In this document: piece by piece, positions 1-6,219 of the stretch
Layout: each line of letters begins with the position of its first letter
Numbering within the stretch: the first letter of the stretch is position 1
Assembly (NCBI GenBank): GCA_011046145.1
Contig: DSBA01000006.1
Span: 1 to 6,724, forward strand
Length of the DNA stretch: 6,724 nt
Reading direction: 5' to 3'
DNA from: Candidatus Uhrbacteria bacterium
GTDB taxonomy: Bacteria; Patescibacteriota; Patescibacteriia; CAIXNZ01
The notes under the pieces: generated by a model
Told to the model about the DNA's origin: nothing
Databases searched by the model: none
The model's input: only the letters and a program-made list of their open reading frames with translations
Translations under genes and position numbers: made by a program

Positions 1-29
1 TGAAGTGTACCCCGTTTAGTGGACACATT
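1..29. repeat. IS3 terminal inverted repeat, orfB-distal end
   Basis: Read inward this end begins TGAAGTGTACCCC and ends with GACACA plus two bases. Against the other end it matches at 21 of 29 positions: the first three bases, an 8-bp TGTACCCC block, an AGT block and a GACACA block. The orfB stop codon (28-30) overlaps its inner border, which is common in compact IS3 elements. Confidence 0.8.
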
Positions 30-852
30 ATTTGGGGCTATTTACGCTAAAAAGATAATTTCTGTATTCTATAGGCGTCATCTTGTTTAAATTCCATTGT
101 CTTCTTTTATTATTATAATAGTTAATGTACTCGGCGGTCAAACCGCGCAATTCTTCAAAGGTTCTACATTTTTTGTAGTCGACCTCATCTTTGAAGTGCC
201 CGAAAAAAGACTCTATGGGCGCATTATCAATACAATTTCCTCTTCTGGACATAGATTGAACCATATTTAGCTCTTTGACCTTTGAGATGAACCCAGGACT
301 GGTGTAATGAAATCCCTGATCGGAATGAATCAATATGTTTTTAAATGATGCCTCAGCTTCGCTTTTTTTCATGTTTTTTATTGTGTCAAAGACAATATCC
401 ATTTTTAATCGCAGTGATAAGTTCCAGCCAATAATTTCTCTGCTGGCTATATCCTTAATCGCGGACAGGTAGGCCATTCTGCCATTAAACTGCAAATATG
501 TAATATCGGTGCAAAATACTTTACGAGGGACGTCTTGCTTGAAGTTTCTAGCCAATACATTGTTAAAGGTTCTGTGCTCTCTGGTCTTTTTCATAATATC
601 CCTGTATGGATTTTTTCTCCTTATTTTTGTAATCAATTTATATTTATTTTTGATTCTTACTATCTTCTTATGGTTCATTACGATTCCTTGCTCCAGCAAT
701 TTCATCTGGATATTTCGCCAGCCATATTTGCTTTTGCCCTTTTCAAATATTTCCTTGATTAAAATGTAATCGTTGTAATCTTTAGGTTTATTTTTTAGGC
801 TTTTAAGCCATTTGTAGTAGCCAGTTCTGGAGACCCGGGCAATCTCACACAT
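28..852 (-). CDS. IS3-family transposase OrfB (DDE integrase core)
   Basis: Catalytic half of the IS3 transposase, which cuts and joins DNA during transposition. The first ~20 residues belong to a helix-turn-helix-like segment (CEIARVSRTGYYKWL) typical of OrfB. Residues ~40-55 carry the conserved KYGWRNI stretch, and the rve/integrase core spans ~105-265. The acidic triad is visible as D116 (CTDITYL), D178 (HSDQG) and E214 (APIESFFG); the 35-residue gap between D178 and E214 matches the DD(35)E signature. Length (274 aa) is normal. The reading frame is open upstream of the ATG to about position 960, encoding an FQKFEIIRNIGKNPKK segment that resembles the usual OrfB start. The natural product is therefore probably the OrfAB fusion rather than a protein starting at this ATG. 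No premature stops or missing catalytic residues are seen. Confidence 0.92.
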   Translation of the reverse strand: MCEIARVSRTGYYKWLKSLKNKPKDYNDYILIKEIFEKGKSKYGWRNIQMKLLEQGIVMNHKKIVRIKNKYKLITKIRRKNPYRDIMKKTREHRTFNNVLARNFKQDVPRKVFCTDITYLQFNGRMAYLSAIKDIASREIIGWNLSLRLKMDIVFDTIKNMKKSEAEASFKNILIHSDQGFHYTSPGFISKVKELNMVQSMSRRGNCIDNAPIESFFGHFKDEVDYKKCRTFEELRGLTAEYINYYNNKRRQWNLNKMTPIEYRNYLFSVNSPK

Positions 853-911
853 CTTCTTCGGATTCTTGCCGATATTTCTGATTATTTCAAATTTCTGAAA
901 TGGCTTCAGGA

Positions 912-960
912 CTATTTTCTTTTCCGAGCCCGGAGTTGTGCTAAAAAATCGTTTTCGGCT
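912..960 (-). other. Candidate -1 programmed frameshift window joining orfA and orfB
   Basis: Between 960 and 912 both the orfA frame and the -1 (orfB) frame are open. Two slip sites lie in the correct register. The first is a T TTT TTA heptamer at 948-942, split in orfA frame as GAT TTT TTA (residues D123-L125). It is followed after 7 bases by a small potential stem TCCG-GGCT-CGGA (934-923). The second is A AAA directly before the orfA TAG stop (918-912), which would keep the whole OrfA tail and fuse it as RKRK-IVLKPFQKFEI. Heptamers of the X XXY YYZ type and A-rich sites are the established slip signals. Which is used here cannot be decided from sequence alone. Confidence 0.55.
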
Positions 961-1316
961 TCAAGATATGCTACTTTGGCTTTTAATGTTCTCAGCTCCT
1001 TACCTCCGCTGAATCTTTTTGCCGCTATCTTAGCCGTGGCTTCATTACGCAAAGGCAATTCTGGCTTTCTTTCCGGTCTAATGGACGTATTCCATTGATT
1101 CATCAGTCTATATGGAGCTCTTTTGCCAATGACGGTCAAATCAAATCCTGCTTCTTTGAATATTTCCACAGCACCACGCCCATCTTCATTGTATTGCTTA
1201 AGAGCCGTCAATTTAAATTTCTTTGTGTACCTAACTGATTTTAATCCGCAGTGGCTGACATTCTTATTCTTAGAAAGCTCTTTTATTTGTTCTTTTGTGA
1301 ATGTTTTTCTGTTCAT
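912..1316 (-). CDS. IS3-family transposase OrfA (DNA-binding subunit)
   Basis: The 134-residue first frame of the IS3 element; in the family it binds the terminal repeats and regulates transposition. The N-terminal part (SVRYTKKFKLTALKQYNEDG, about 28-47) looks like the first helices of the IS3 helix-turn-helix domain, followed by EIFKEAGFDLTVIGKR. Residues ~106-131 form a leucine-zipper-like coiled coil (ELRTLKAKVAYLEAENDFLAQL) as expected for OrfA oligomerisation, ending in a basic RARKRK tail. The ATG at 1316 gives the canonical start; a TATAAA at 1338-1333 could be the -10. No clear Shine-Dalgarno is seen, only a purine-rich AAAGCAAAGAAT. Its 3' end overlaps the open orfB frame by about 49 bases, consistent with -1 frameshifting. 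Confidence 0.88.
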   Translation of the reverse strand: MNRKTFTKEQIKELSKNKNVSHCGLKSVRYTKKFKLTALKQYNEDGRGAVEIFKEAGFDLTVIGKRAPYRLMNQWNTSIRPERKPELPLRNEATAKIAAKRFSGGKELRTLKAKVAYLEAENDFLAQLRARKRK

Positions 1317-1357
1317 ATTCTTTGCTTTATTATTTATACTTTTAGATTACAAAAAAG

Positions 1358-1372
1358 AGACACATTGTGTCT
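1358..1372. repeat. 15-bp palindrome at inner edge of the IS end
   Basis: AGACACA-T-TGTGTCT is a perfect inverted repeat of 7-bp arms around one base, overlapping the inner part of the terminal repeat and lying about 45 bases upstream of orfA. The opposite IS end has only one GACACA half-site. It might be an operator or transposase-binding site; that role is inference. Confidence 0.5.
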
Positions 1373-1392
1373 ACTTTTTGGGGTACAGATCA
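1364..1392. repeat. IS3 terminal inverted repeat, orfA-proximal end
   Basis: On the minus strand this end reads TGATCTGTACCCC, then AAAAAGTAGACACAAT, and pairs with the repeat at 1-29 (21 of 29 matches). It lies 47 bases upstream of the orfA start and so also overlaps or adjoins the likely transposase promoter. Confidence 0.8.
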
Positions 1393-1430
1393 AAATTTCT
1401 CTTATAAATAAAAAAAATCATAATTCAAAT

Positions 1431-3011
1431 TTAATAAAGATCTTCCTTTTTTTCCTTAAAAAACGCCAGCCATTCTTCAATAGCCTGCAACATAATTTTC
1501 AAAGGCGCTTCAATCATAAAATCCATTATAAAAACAAAAACATTGACTCTGGAAAAATTAAAAGAAAGCCAGCGGCCTAATCTAACGAAAGGCAAAGTGA
1601 AAAAATCGATCAATTCGCTGATAATATTTTCTTTTTTCTTTAAAACAACAAGCTCTCTCGCAGAGTTCCTGATTCTCAAGCCAAAAAAACTGACAATGCT
1701 CAAAAAAACCAAAAACAAAAGAATGCTTAAATAACTGAATTCAATCTTATCCAAAAAATAAATAATCAGGGCAAAAGGCACCAAAAAGCTGATTAAATAA
1801 ACAAAATTAAATAAAGACCAAGTAAACCAATTCCTTTTTTTAGGCTCTTTAATATATTTAATTTCCCCGGGTTTGCCATTCAGAATATCCTTTATGCCGT
1901 TAATCATCGCCTGCGTGTTCCTTTCGCTGGGGGTGCGGATTGAAACAGCGATCAAAAACATCAACAAGGGCGGAAAAGTGATATTAACCCCCAGAGAAAA
2001 CCAGTGGAAAGTTTTTAAGATATAATAATCAAAAGGGATTTCAATAATCAAAGCCAAGAGCATTTTGGTTATAAAAACATAAATAATCGCCCGGCCCACC
2101 TGTGTTTTTAAACGTCTTTTTGTTTCCACATATTTATGCTGGCAAACCTCTCTGATTTTAGATTCCAATAGTACAGGATCATCAATAAATTCTTTTGCTT
2201 TTTTTAAATCCTGACAAATTACTTCCTGCAAAATCATAATCATGGTCGAATAGCGGCGACAGAATTGAAGCAGCTTATTGGCCATTTTATGGTTCAAGTG
2301 CTTGTCAAGCTCTTCTTTAATTGTGAAAATTTCATCAATAAATTTGGGCAAAAATTTTTGATAATCGTCTTTCCAGTCCGGATACCACATTTTCAAGATC
2401 CTGTATTCAATCATCTGCTTATCGGCTTTAGCCAAGCTGCGGTTAACTGCAATAAAAATCTGCAGGTTTTTATCTTCTTCAGTCATTTCTTTGCTGATAA
2501 TTTCCGCCCGTTCTTTAATCTCATCATACATGAAACGAACCAAAACTTTATCCTTATTTCTTGGCACCAATATTTCCTCAATTTCAACTGAAGCCAAGCC
2601 CAAAACCCAATCATACAATTTTAAAGCCGCTTGGAATCCTTTTTGTTCTTTAATGCCAGTATAAAGAGCATCGTATTTTTCAACAATTTGAGCAACTTCT
2701 ATTATTTTGCTTTCCGGAAAAAAATTATTTTCTAAATATCCCGCCTGAATAAGCTCTTTAATCAAATGCTCGGCTATCTTATAAAAATCATCGCCCTCCA
2801 AAAATCTTCTTTTTAAAATTCTAAAAACAGCGCTTTTGCGCAACAAATGCTCTTCTTTATAGTCAACTATTGTCCGAAACTTTTCATACATAAAAGCTAT
2901 GGCGCTAGTCATCAAATGGACTTTAATCAGCTCTTCACCTTCTTTTTTAACAATTCTATCCCGCTGATCAGCGATATTTAATTTTTCTAATAAAATCTCT
3001 AATTTCTGCAT
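1431..3011 (-). CDS. Conserved membrane protein of unknown function
   Basis: A 526-residue protein that I cannot assign a function. The first ~300 residues are soluble, highly charged and probably helical; residues 33-70 (TSAIAFMYEKFRTIVDYKEEHLLRKS, then a basic LKRR) look like the best-conserved signature. I recall similar proteins in Patescibacteria genomes, always hypothetical. The second half is membrane-embedded, with likely segments at ~307-328, ~338-358, ~400-420 and ~426-446. A further hydrophobic or amphipathic stretch at ~468-512 contains FFTLPFVRLGRWLS and VFVFIMDFMIEAPLK. No signal peptide, nucleotide-binding loop, peptidase or transporter motif is visible. The ATG at 3011 has no obvious Shine-Dalgarno. 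The gap of 233 bp to the upstream gene and a candidate promoter at ~3137-3107 suggest separate transcription. The IS3 element begins 38 bp after the stop and leaves the gene intact. Confidence 0.85.
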   Translation of the reverse strand: MQKLEILLEKLNIADQRDRIVKKEGEELIKVHLMTSAIAFMYEKFRTIVDYKEEHLLRKSAVFRILKRRFLEGDDFYKIAEHLIKELIQAGYLENNFFPESKIIEVAQIVEKYDALYTGIKEQKGFQAALKLYDWVLGLASVEIEEILVPRNKDKVLVRFMYDEIKERAEIISKEMTEEDKNLQIFIAVNRSLAKADKQMIEYRILKMWYPDWKDDYQKFLPKFIDEIFTIKEELDKHLNHKMANKLLQFCRRYSTMIMILQEVICQDLKKAKEFIDDPVLLESKIREVCQHKYVETKRRLKTQVGRAIIYVFITKMLLALIIEIPFDYYILKTFHWFSLGVNITFPPLLMFLIAVSIRTPSERNTQAMINGIKDILNGKPGEIKYIKEPKKRNWFTWSLFNFVYLISFLVPFALIIYFLDKIEFSYLSILLFLVFLSIVSFFGLRIRNSARELVVLKKKENIISELIDFFTLPFVRLGRWLSFNFSRVNVFVFIMDFMIEAPLKIMLQAIEEWLAFFKEKKEDLY

Positions 3012-3244
3012 AATATTGTAAATTCACTAAACACATGCGAATACATAAATGTTGATATCATAAACCCATTCGTAGATTGATAAAACACTTATAGCTTAGC
3101 ATTATTATTATATAATAATCTTAGCAAAAATAGCCAAAAATTAAAAGAGCGATAAAAAAATACGCCCTCAAAACCATTAAACCTTATTTTGAAATAATTC
3201 ATTTCCAGTCCAGGCAAACCAATATTTTAAAATAATATAACAAA
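3012..3244. other. AT-rich intergenic region (233 bp)
   Basis: Separates the glycosyltransferase-like gene from the membrane-protein gene. It contains the candidate promoter described at 3107-3137. A small AT-only hairpin (GAAAT-AATTC-ATTTC on the plus strand, 3191-3205) lacks a GC stem or adjoining T-run, so I do not call it a terminator. No open frame with coding character, tRNA or structured RNA is recognisable. Confidence 0.6.
3107..3137 (-). promoter_or_regulatory. Candidate promoter for the membrane-protein gene
   Basis: On the minus strand TTGGCT (3137-3132) lies 17 bases before TATATA, which overlaps a perfect TATAAT at 3112-3107 (19-base spacing). This would leave a leader of roughly 90 bases before the ATG at 3011. 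The region is very AT-rich, so chance matches are likely. Confidence 0.35.
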
Positions 3245-4591
3245 CTAATATTGCAAAACTGTTTTTATTGTTTTTGTTTCCTCAAGCTTATGAGCAATAA
3301 TTTTCTGGATATTATAAGTGCCGAATTTAGGCGCTTCCATAAAGCCTTCCATGGCTGCTTCGGCAAACCAGCCTGAATCAAGCCAGTCATAAAGCCATTG
3401 GTAAGTGTATTTGACATCCTCCTGATCAATGCCGGAAGCAATTGTTGTCAGCCATTTGCGGTTAAAAATTTCCTGGGAGCCGATTGGCGGGGTCATAATA
3501 ATCGGCAAACCTAATGCGGTATAAAAAGACAATTCACTTGGTTTGGTCCATAAAATATCGGTCGTGTGCAACGCCCTGTTAAATTTTCTAAAATACTCTT
3601 CTTTATTCGGCGCGTGAATAATTTTAATATTTTTTCCCAAATATTTTCCTAATCCTAAATTTCTGACATTTGATTTAAAATAATTATTAACTTCATTACG
3701 AATGCCAGCCACCAAATTTATCCTTAATTGATTTTTTCTTATTTTCCGGCTCAAACTTTTAACAATTTCTATGCCGACTTCCCTTTGAGCGCCGGCGCCA
3801 CCGACCGCAAAAGTAATAGTTAAGGGATGATGATAGCAAGGGAAACAAGACGGTCCCAATTGCCTTCTAATAGTATCTTTATAAACTTTAATATATCTCT
3901 TTTTAGGATCTAAATTATGCAGCCGGTGGCCTAAATCCTTTTTTAAAATTCTTAAATCAGGACCGCCTAAATTTTCATTGGGCAAAGGAAAGCCCGTCAA
4001 AAATATTTTTTCCGGACGCACTCCGTAAAGCTTTAATCGCTGTTCTACCCGATAGTTGGGCGCAAAATAATTTATCCTGCTTTGAGCCGGATTTAAAGAA
4101 ACCCAGGTTCGGCTGATATCCGTATCAGTAGCCAAACAATAAATTTCTTCGCTGTAATTATAATATTCCGCCATAAAAGCAGTAACAAAAAAAGTCGTGA
4201 TTAAAGGCAACGGCTTTTTTTCCAAACGCTGGATCAAATCTTTGCCCCAGCCCTTTTTAATAAAATGCATAAACCATTTCAACTGGGCGTTTGACTCGGA
4301 CAAATCCCTTTTGGGATAAAATTGCGGTATTTGCTGAAAGCGGTCAAAAAAATCCCAAATCTTTTGGCCTATTACCGGAGTTTTTTTAAATTTAGAAAGC
4401 CATTCATAAAATTCACGGCTTTTTTCCCAAAATTTTTTATCGCTTTCTGGAACTCCGGGATATCTGTTTGCGTTAATAATTTTGCCCCTATATGCCATTA
4501 TATGCAAAGGTTGGGCCGCCCTTTGATGGCCATAACCCATATCAACAGCCACCACATGGGCTTTCTGTCCATTTTTTATTTTTACTTTCAT
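3245..4591 (-). CDS. GT-B fold glycosyltransferase-like protein (MGDG synthase/MurG type)
   Basis: A 448-residue soluble protein resembling GT28-type glycosyltransferases, which use a nucleotide sugar to glycosylate a lipid or lipid-linked acceptor at the inner membrane face. Matching landmarks run in order. VAVDMGYGHQRAA (14-26) corresponds to the N-terminal glycine/histidine loop. TDTDISRTWV (155-164) is followed by NYFAPNYRVEQRLKLYGV and PEKIFLTGFPLP (193-204), the segment that in MGDG synthases reads as TD...VPS...GV.PEKI..TG.P. FAVGGAGAQ (261-269) opens the C-terminal Rossmann half. TKPSELSFYTALGLPIIM plus PPIGSQEIFNRK (349-379) matches the nucleotide-sugar loop KPGG...EA...G.P.I...P..GQE..N. 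The KPGG glycines are replaced by PSE, so donor binding or activity may differ. Substrate is unknown. An extended -10 promoter lies just upstream, and the start has no clear Shine-Dalgarno. Confidence 0.72.
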   Translation of the reverse strand: MKVKIKNGQKAHVVAVDMGYGHQRAAQPLHIMAYRGKIINANRYPGVPESDKKFWEKSREFYEWLSKFKKTPVIGQKIWDFFDRFQQIPQFYPKRDLSESNAQLKWFMHFIKKGWGKDLIQRLEKKPLPLITTFFVTAFMAEYYNYSEEIYCLATDTDISRTWVSLNPAQSRINYFAPNYRVEQRLKLYGVRPEKIFLTGFPLPNENLGGPDLRILKKDLGHRLHNLDPKKRYIKVYKDTIRRQLGPSCFPCYHHPLTITFAVGGAGAQREVGIEIVKSLSRKIRKNQLRINLVAGIRNEVNNYFKSNVRNLGLGKYLGKNIKIIHAPNKEEYFRKFNRALHTTDILWTKPSELSFYTALGLPIIMTPPIGSQEIFNRKWLTTIASGIDQEDVKYTYQWLYDWLDSGWFAEAAMEGFMEAPKFGTYNIQKIIAHKLEETKTIKTVLQY

Positions 4592-4625
4592 AGTGTAAAA
4601 AATTTAATATAATAATCTTAAATCT

Positions 4626-4634
4626 ATTATACCA
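4626..4634 (-). promoter_or_regulatory. Extended -10 promoter for the glycosyltransferase-like gene
   Basis: The minus strand carries TGGTATAAT, a perfect extended -10 (TGnTATAAT) with TATAAT at 4631-4626. Only a weak -35 (TCGCTT at 4654-4649, 17-base spacing) is present, as is usual for extended -10 promoters. Transcription would start near 4619, leaving a leader of about 28 bases. The leader lacks a clear Shine-Dalgarno. Confidence 0.6.
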
Positions 4635-4662
4635 AAAATAAGCCCAGTAAGCGAGCTTATTT
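4634..4662 (-). terminator. Rho-independent terminator downstream of the CAP-domain gene
   Basis: On the minus strand the 27-base stretch 4662-4636 folds as AAATAAGC/GCTTATTT, extended inward by U-G, C-G and G-U pairs to an 11-bp stem with a CTTAC loop. The 3' arm runs into a T-rich tail (TTATTTTT). It lies about 95 bases past the CAP gene stop. The plus-strand version loses the wobble pairs, so a minus-strand terminator is favoured. The stem is AT-rich, so efficiency may be modest. Confidence 0.6.
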
Positions 4663-4707
4663 GTGGATTATGCGAATCGGTATTGTTTTGAACATCTTTG
4701 ATTAATT

Positions 4708-4757
4708 AAAAAGCAACTTCATATAACCTCATACAACATCATAAAACCCCATACAAC
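4708..4757 (-). repeat. Imperfect 10-bp tandem repeats after the CAP gene stop
   Basis: Starting at the base after the stop codon, the minus strand reads GTTGTATGGG, GTTTTATGAT, GTTGTATGAG, GTTATATGAA and a decayed fifth unit GTTGCTTTTT. The consensus is GTTgTATGrn with exact 10-base spacing. The units are not self-complementary and do not form a hairpin. They fall in the 3' untranslated region, between the stop and the terminator. Confidence 0.65.
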
Positions 4758-6188
4758 TTACCATGTCTTATCAATCACCCCAATATTCCCATTTAACCCG
4801 CCATAATGCAAAACCGTATAAAGATTGCCAGAATCGTTATTGCCGCTAAAGTAAAAGCCGACACCGACATGAGTCAGATGGTCATGCATAATTGTCTGGT
4901 AATGAATGCCGTTATAGCTTTCTTCGCTCATATAAAAATCAAACAAAGAATCCATTGAGCTCATAATGCTTTCATTAATGCCTGACGAACGCTTATAACT
5001 GCCGCCGCCAATATTTTCATACAACCAGCCCCAGGTTTCCCGAAAACCGATTTTAAAATTCTGCCAAACCCATTCTCTGGCAATCATATTAACTGGCTGG
5101 CGCGTATGCGTAATCTGGCCCTGTAAATACATTTGTTCTGCCCAGACAGAAGCTGTATCAACCATGCGCTGGTCAGCCACAATAGCTGGCTTGCCGCGTT
5201 TTGTCCTTTCATAATTAATTCTGTCTAAGACATGCTGGTTTATAACAGCATAATTAAATCCGCTGGGTACGCTGCCTTTTTGGAATAAGCCTGTACCGGC
5301 AATTTGTGAACCGCTGGATATAAAACCCGCGCCGCTAAAAGTTTGCTCAATGGTTGAATCCCCTGTTGAAGTTGTGGTATTAATACTGTCTGCGTAGGGC
5401 TTAATTTCTAATTCTGAAGCGGCTATCTTTGATAAATCAGCATTAGTAATACCCAAGCCTAAAAACCTCATGATTTCATAAGCCGCCGACCCGTCTTTCA
5501 TATAAATCATTCGACAGGTTTTGGGATAAACATACCAGGCTTCACCATTTTTCTGAACCTGTAAAAGAATTTTTCCTTTCAACCTATTGGCCAAGGAATT
5601 ATATGAACAAATGCTTGAAGAATTATTCATGGCTGTTGTATCAACAACTGAAGGAATTTTTGCTAAATCAGCGTCAGTAATACCAAGACCAAAAGTCCTC
5701 ATCATTTCATAAGCAGTCGGCCCGTCTTTCATGTAATAGCGCTTAAAACTGACCGGATCAACATACCAGGCTTCGCCATGTTCCTGAACCTGTAGCAAAA
5801 TATAGCCTTTGGTATGAGACATAGTTGAAGAACTATAAGTCGGATCAGTCACAGGCTGAACTTGTGTATTAGTAGTTGTTGTCCCTGTTAAAGGTTTAGT
5901 GGTTGTTTTAAAAAATTGTTCACCGGACCAGCCGATTTTGCCGCGAGGACTAATGACTTTATACCAACCGTCTGTGCGATGAGTCACCTGCACAACTTCA
6001 CCAGCCTGTAAAGTATCGATTATCGTGCCTGTGTCCACGCACGCCTGGTCCCTGACCCAAACAGCGCTTACCACTTCTAATATTGTATTATATTCATAAA
6101 CCGGATCACAGCCACAACAGCCGGCATTAACAGCAAAAGGAACTAGAACAAGGGTTAAAACAAACCCTATTACTATTAATTTTCTCAT
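4758..6188 (-). CDS. Secreted SH3-like / twin-repeat / CAP-domain protein
   Basis: A 476-residue exported protein. Residues 1-22 form a signal peptide (basic MRK, hydrophobic core, VNA cleavage motif), followed by a cysteine-rich GCCGC. Residues ~33-94 resemble a bacterial SH3 domain (VWVRDQ, TLQAGEVVQV, GWYKVI, GKIGWSGEQF), a type that often binds cell-wall components. After a Thr/Ser-rich linker come two copies of a ~52-residue repeat (127-178 and 204-255). A second Ser/Thr/Gly linker precedes a CAP (SCP/PR-1) domain at ~315-465. CAP landmarks are HTR with H360, ENIGG with E391, GIHYQ with H429 and HVGVGF (440-445); these may supply most of the usual His/Glu cavity. Its biochemical role is uncertain, since CAP proteins vary. 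The gene lies 31 bases after the small CxxC gene, so co-transcription is possible, though TATAAT at 6210-6205 could serve its own promoter. Confidence 0.87.
   Translation of the reverse strand: MRKLIVIGFVLTLVLVPFAVNAGCCGCDPVYEYNTILEVVSAVWVRDQACVDTGTIIDTLQAGEVVQVTHRTDGWYKVISPRGKIGWSGEQFFKTTTKPLTGTTTTNTQVQPVTDPTYSSSTMSHTKGYILLQVQEHGEAWYVDPVSFKRYYMKDGPTAYEMMRTFGLGITDADLAKIPSVVDTTAMNNSSSICSYNSLANRLKGKILLQVQKNGEAWYVYPKTCRMIYMKDGSAAYEIMRFLGLGITNADLSKIAASELEIKPYADSINTTTSTGDSTIEQTFSGAGFISSGSQIAGTGLFQKGSVPSGFNYAVINQHVLDRINYERTKRGKPAIVADQRMVDTASVWAEQMYLQGQITHTRQPVNMIAREWVWQNFKIGFRETWGWLYENIGGGSYKRSSGINESIMSSMDSLFDFYMSEESYNGIHYQTIMHDHLTHVGVGFYFSGNNDSGNLYTVLHYGGLNGNIGVIDKTW
5424..5579 (-). repeat. Second copy of the ~52-residue protein repeat
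   Basis: Encodes residues 204-255 of the CAP protein: KGKILLQVQKNGEAWYV, a YMKDG core and GLGITNADLSKI. It aligns without gaps to the copy at 5655-5810, indicating internal duplication within the gene. The two copies differ at many positions, so the duplication is not recent. Confidence 0.85.
5655..5810 (-). repeat. First copy of the ~52-residue protein repeat
   Basis: Encodes residues 127-178 of the CAP protein: KGYILLQVQEHGEAWYVDP, a YYMKDGPTAYEMMR core and GLGITDADLAKI. The conserved aromatic and glycine pattern suggests a small folded extracytoplasmic module. I recall it as frequent in surface proteins of Parcubacteria-like genomes, but cannot name a curated family. Confidence 0.85.
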
Positions 6189-6219
6189 AATTTTATAGTT
6201 AATAATTATAAATTAAATA

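Larger units (their letters stand above)
1..1392 (-). mobile_element. Complete IS3-family insertion sequence
   Basis: A 1392-bp element bounded by imperfect terminal inverted repeats and holding two consecutive reading frames, orfA (1316-912) and orfB (852-28), with orfB in the -1 frame relative to orfA. This is the classic IS3 layout, in which a -1 ribosomal frameshift makes the active OrfAB transposase. Both ends start TGA when read inward, and the transposase-proximal end reads TGATCTGTACCCC, resembling the terminal sequence I recall for IS3 itself. Length is normal for the family (1.2-1.5 kb). Both frames are intact and the DDE residues are present, so it could be active. The target-site duplication cannot be checked because the element's left end coincides with the window edge. 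It lies 38 bp past the stop of the upstream membrane-protein gene and does not disrupt it. Confidence 0.88.

Noticed and set aside
509..769. Plus-strand open frames opposite orfB
   Set aside because: They lie antisense to a well-supported transposase with intact DDE residues, give low-complexity hydrophobic products and have no ribosome-binding site.
1388..1395. Target-site duplication of the IS3 element
   Set aside because: The matching flank lies before the first base of the window, so no duplication can be shown; an alternative boundary at TGTACCCC (6-1387) also gave no matching flanks.
1123..1734. Plus-strand open frames opposite orfA and the 3' end of the membrane-protein gene
   Set aside because: They cross the IS boundary, encode Phe/Leu/Lys-rich sequence from AT-rich antisense DNA and match no family I recognise.
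2265..2591. Plus-strand open frame of 108 codons inside the membrane-protein gene
   Set aside because: Fully contained antisense to a longer gene with a coherent domain structure.
3191..3205. Terminator for the glycosyltransferase-like gene
   Set aside because: The 5-bp AT-only stem has no GC core and no adjacent T-run; expected by chance in this base composition.
4322..4612. Plus-strand open frame opposite the 5' end of the glycosyltransferase-like gene
   Set aside because: Antisense to the conserved N-terminal loop of the protein and spans its promoter; no supporting motif.
4708..4757. CRISPR-like array
   Set aside because: Units are 10 bases with no spacers and vary between copies.
6111..6125. 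Lipoprotein signal (lipobox) in the CAP protein around C24
   Set aside because: The residues before C24 are N-A-G, lacking the usual Leu/Val/Ile at -3, whereas VNA fits ordinary signal peptidase cleavage.
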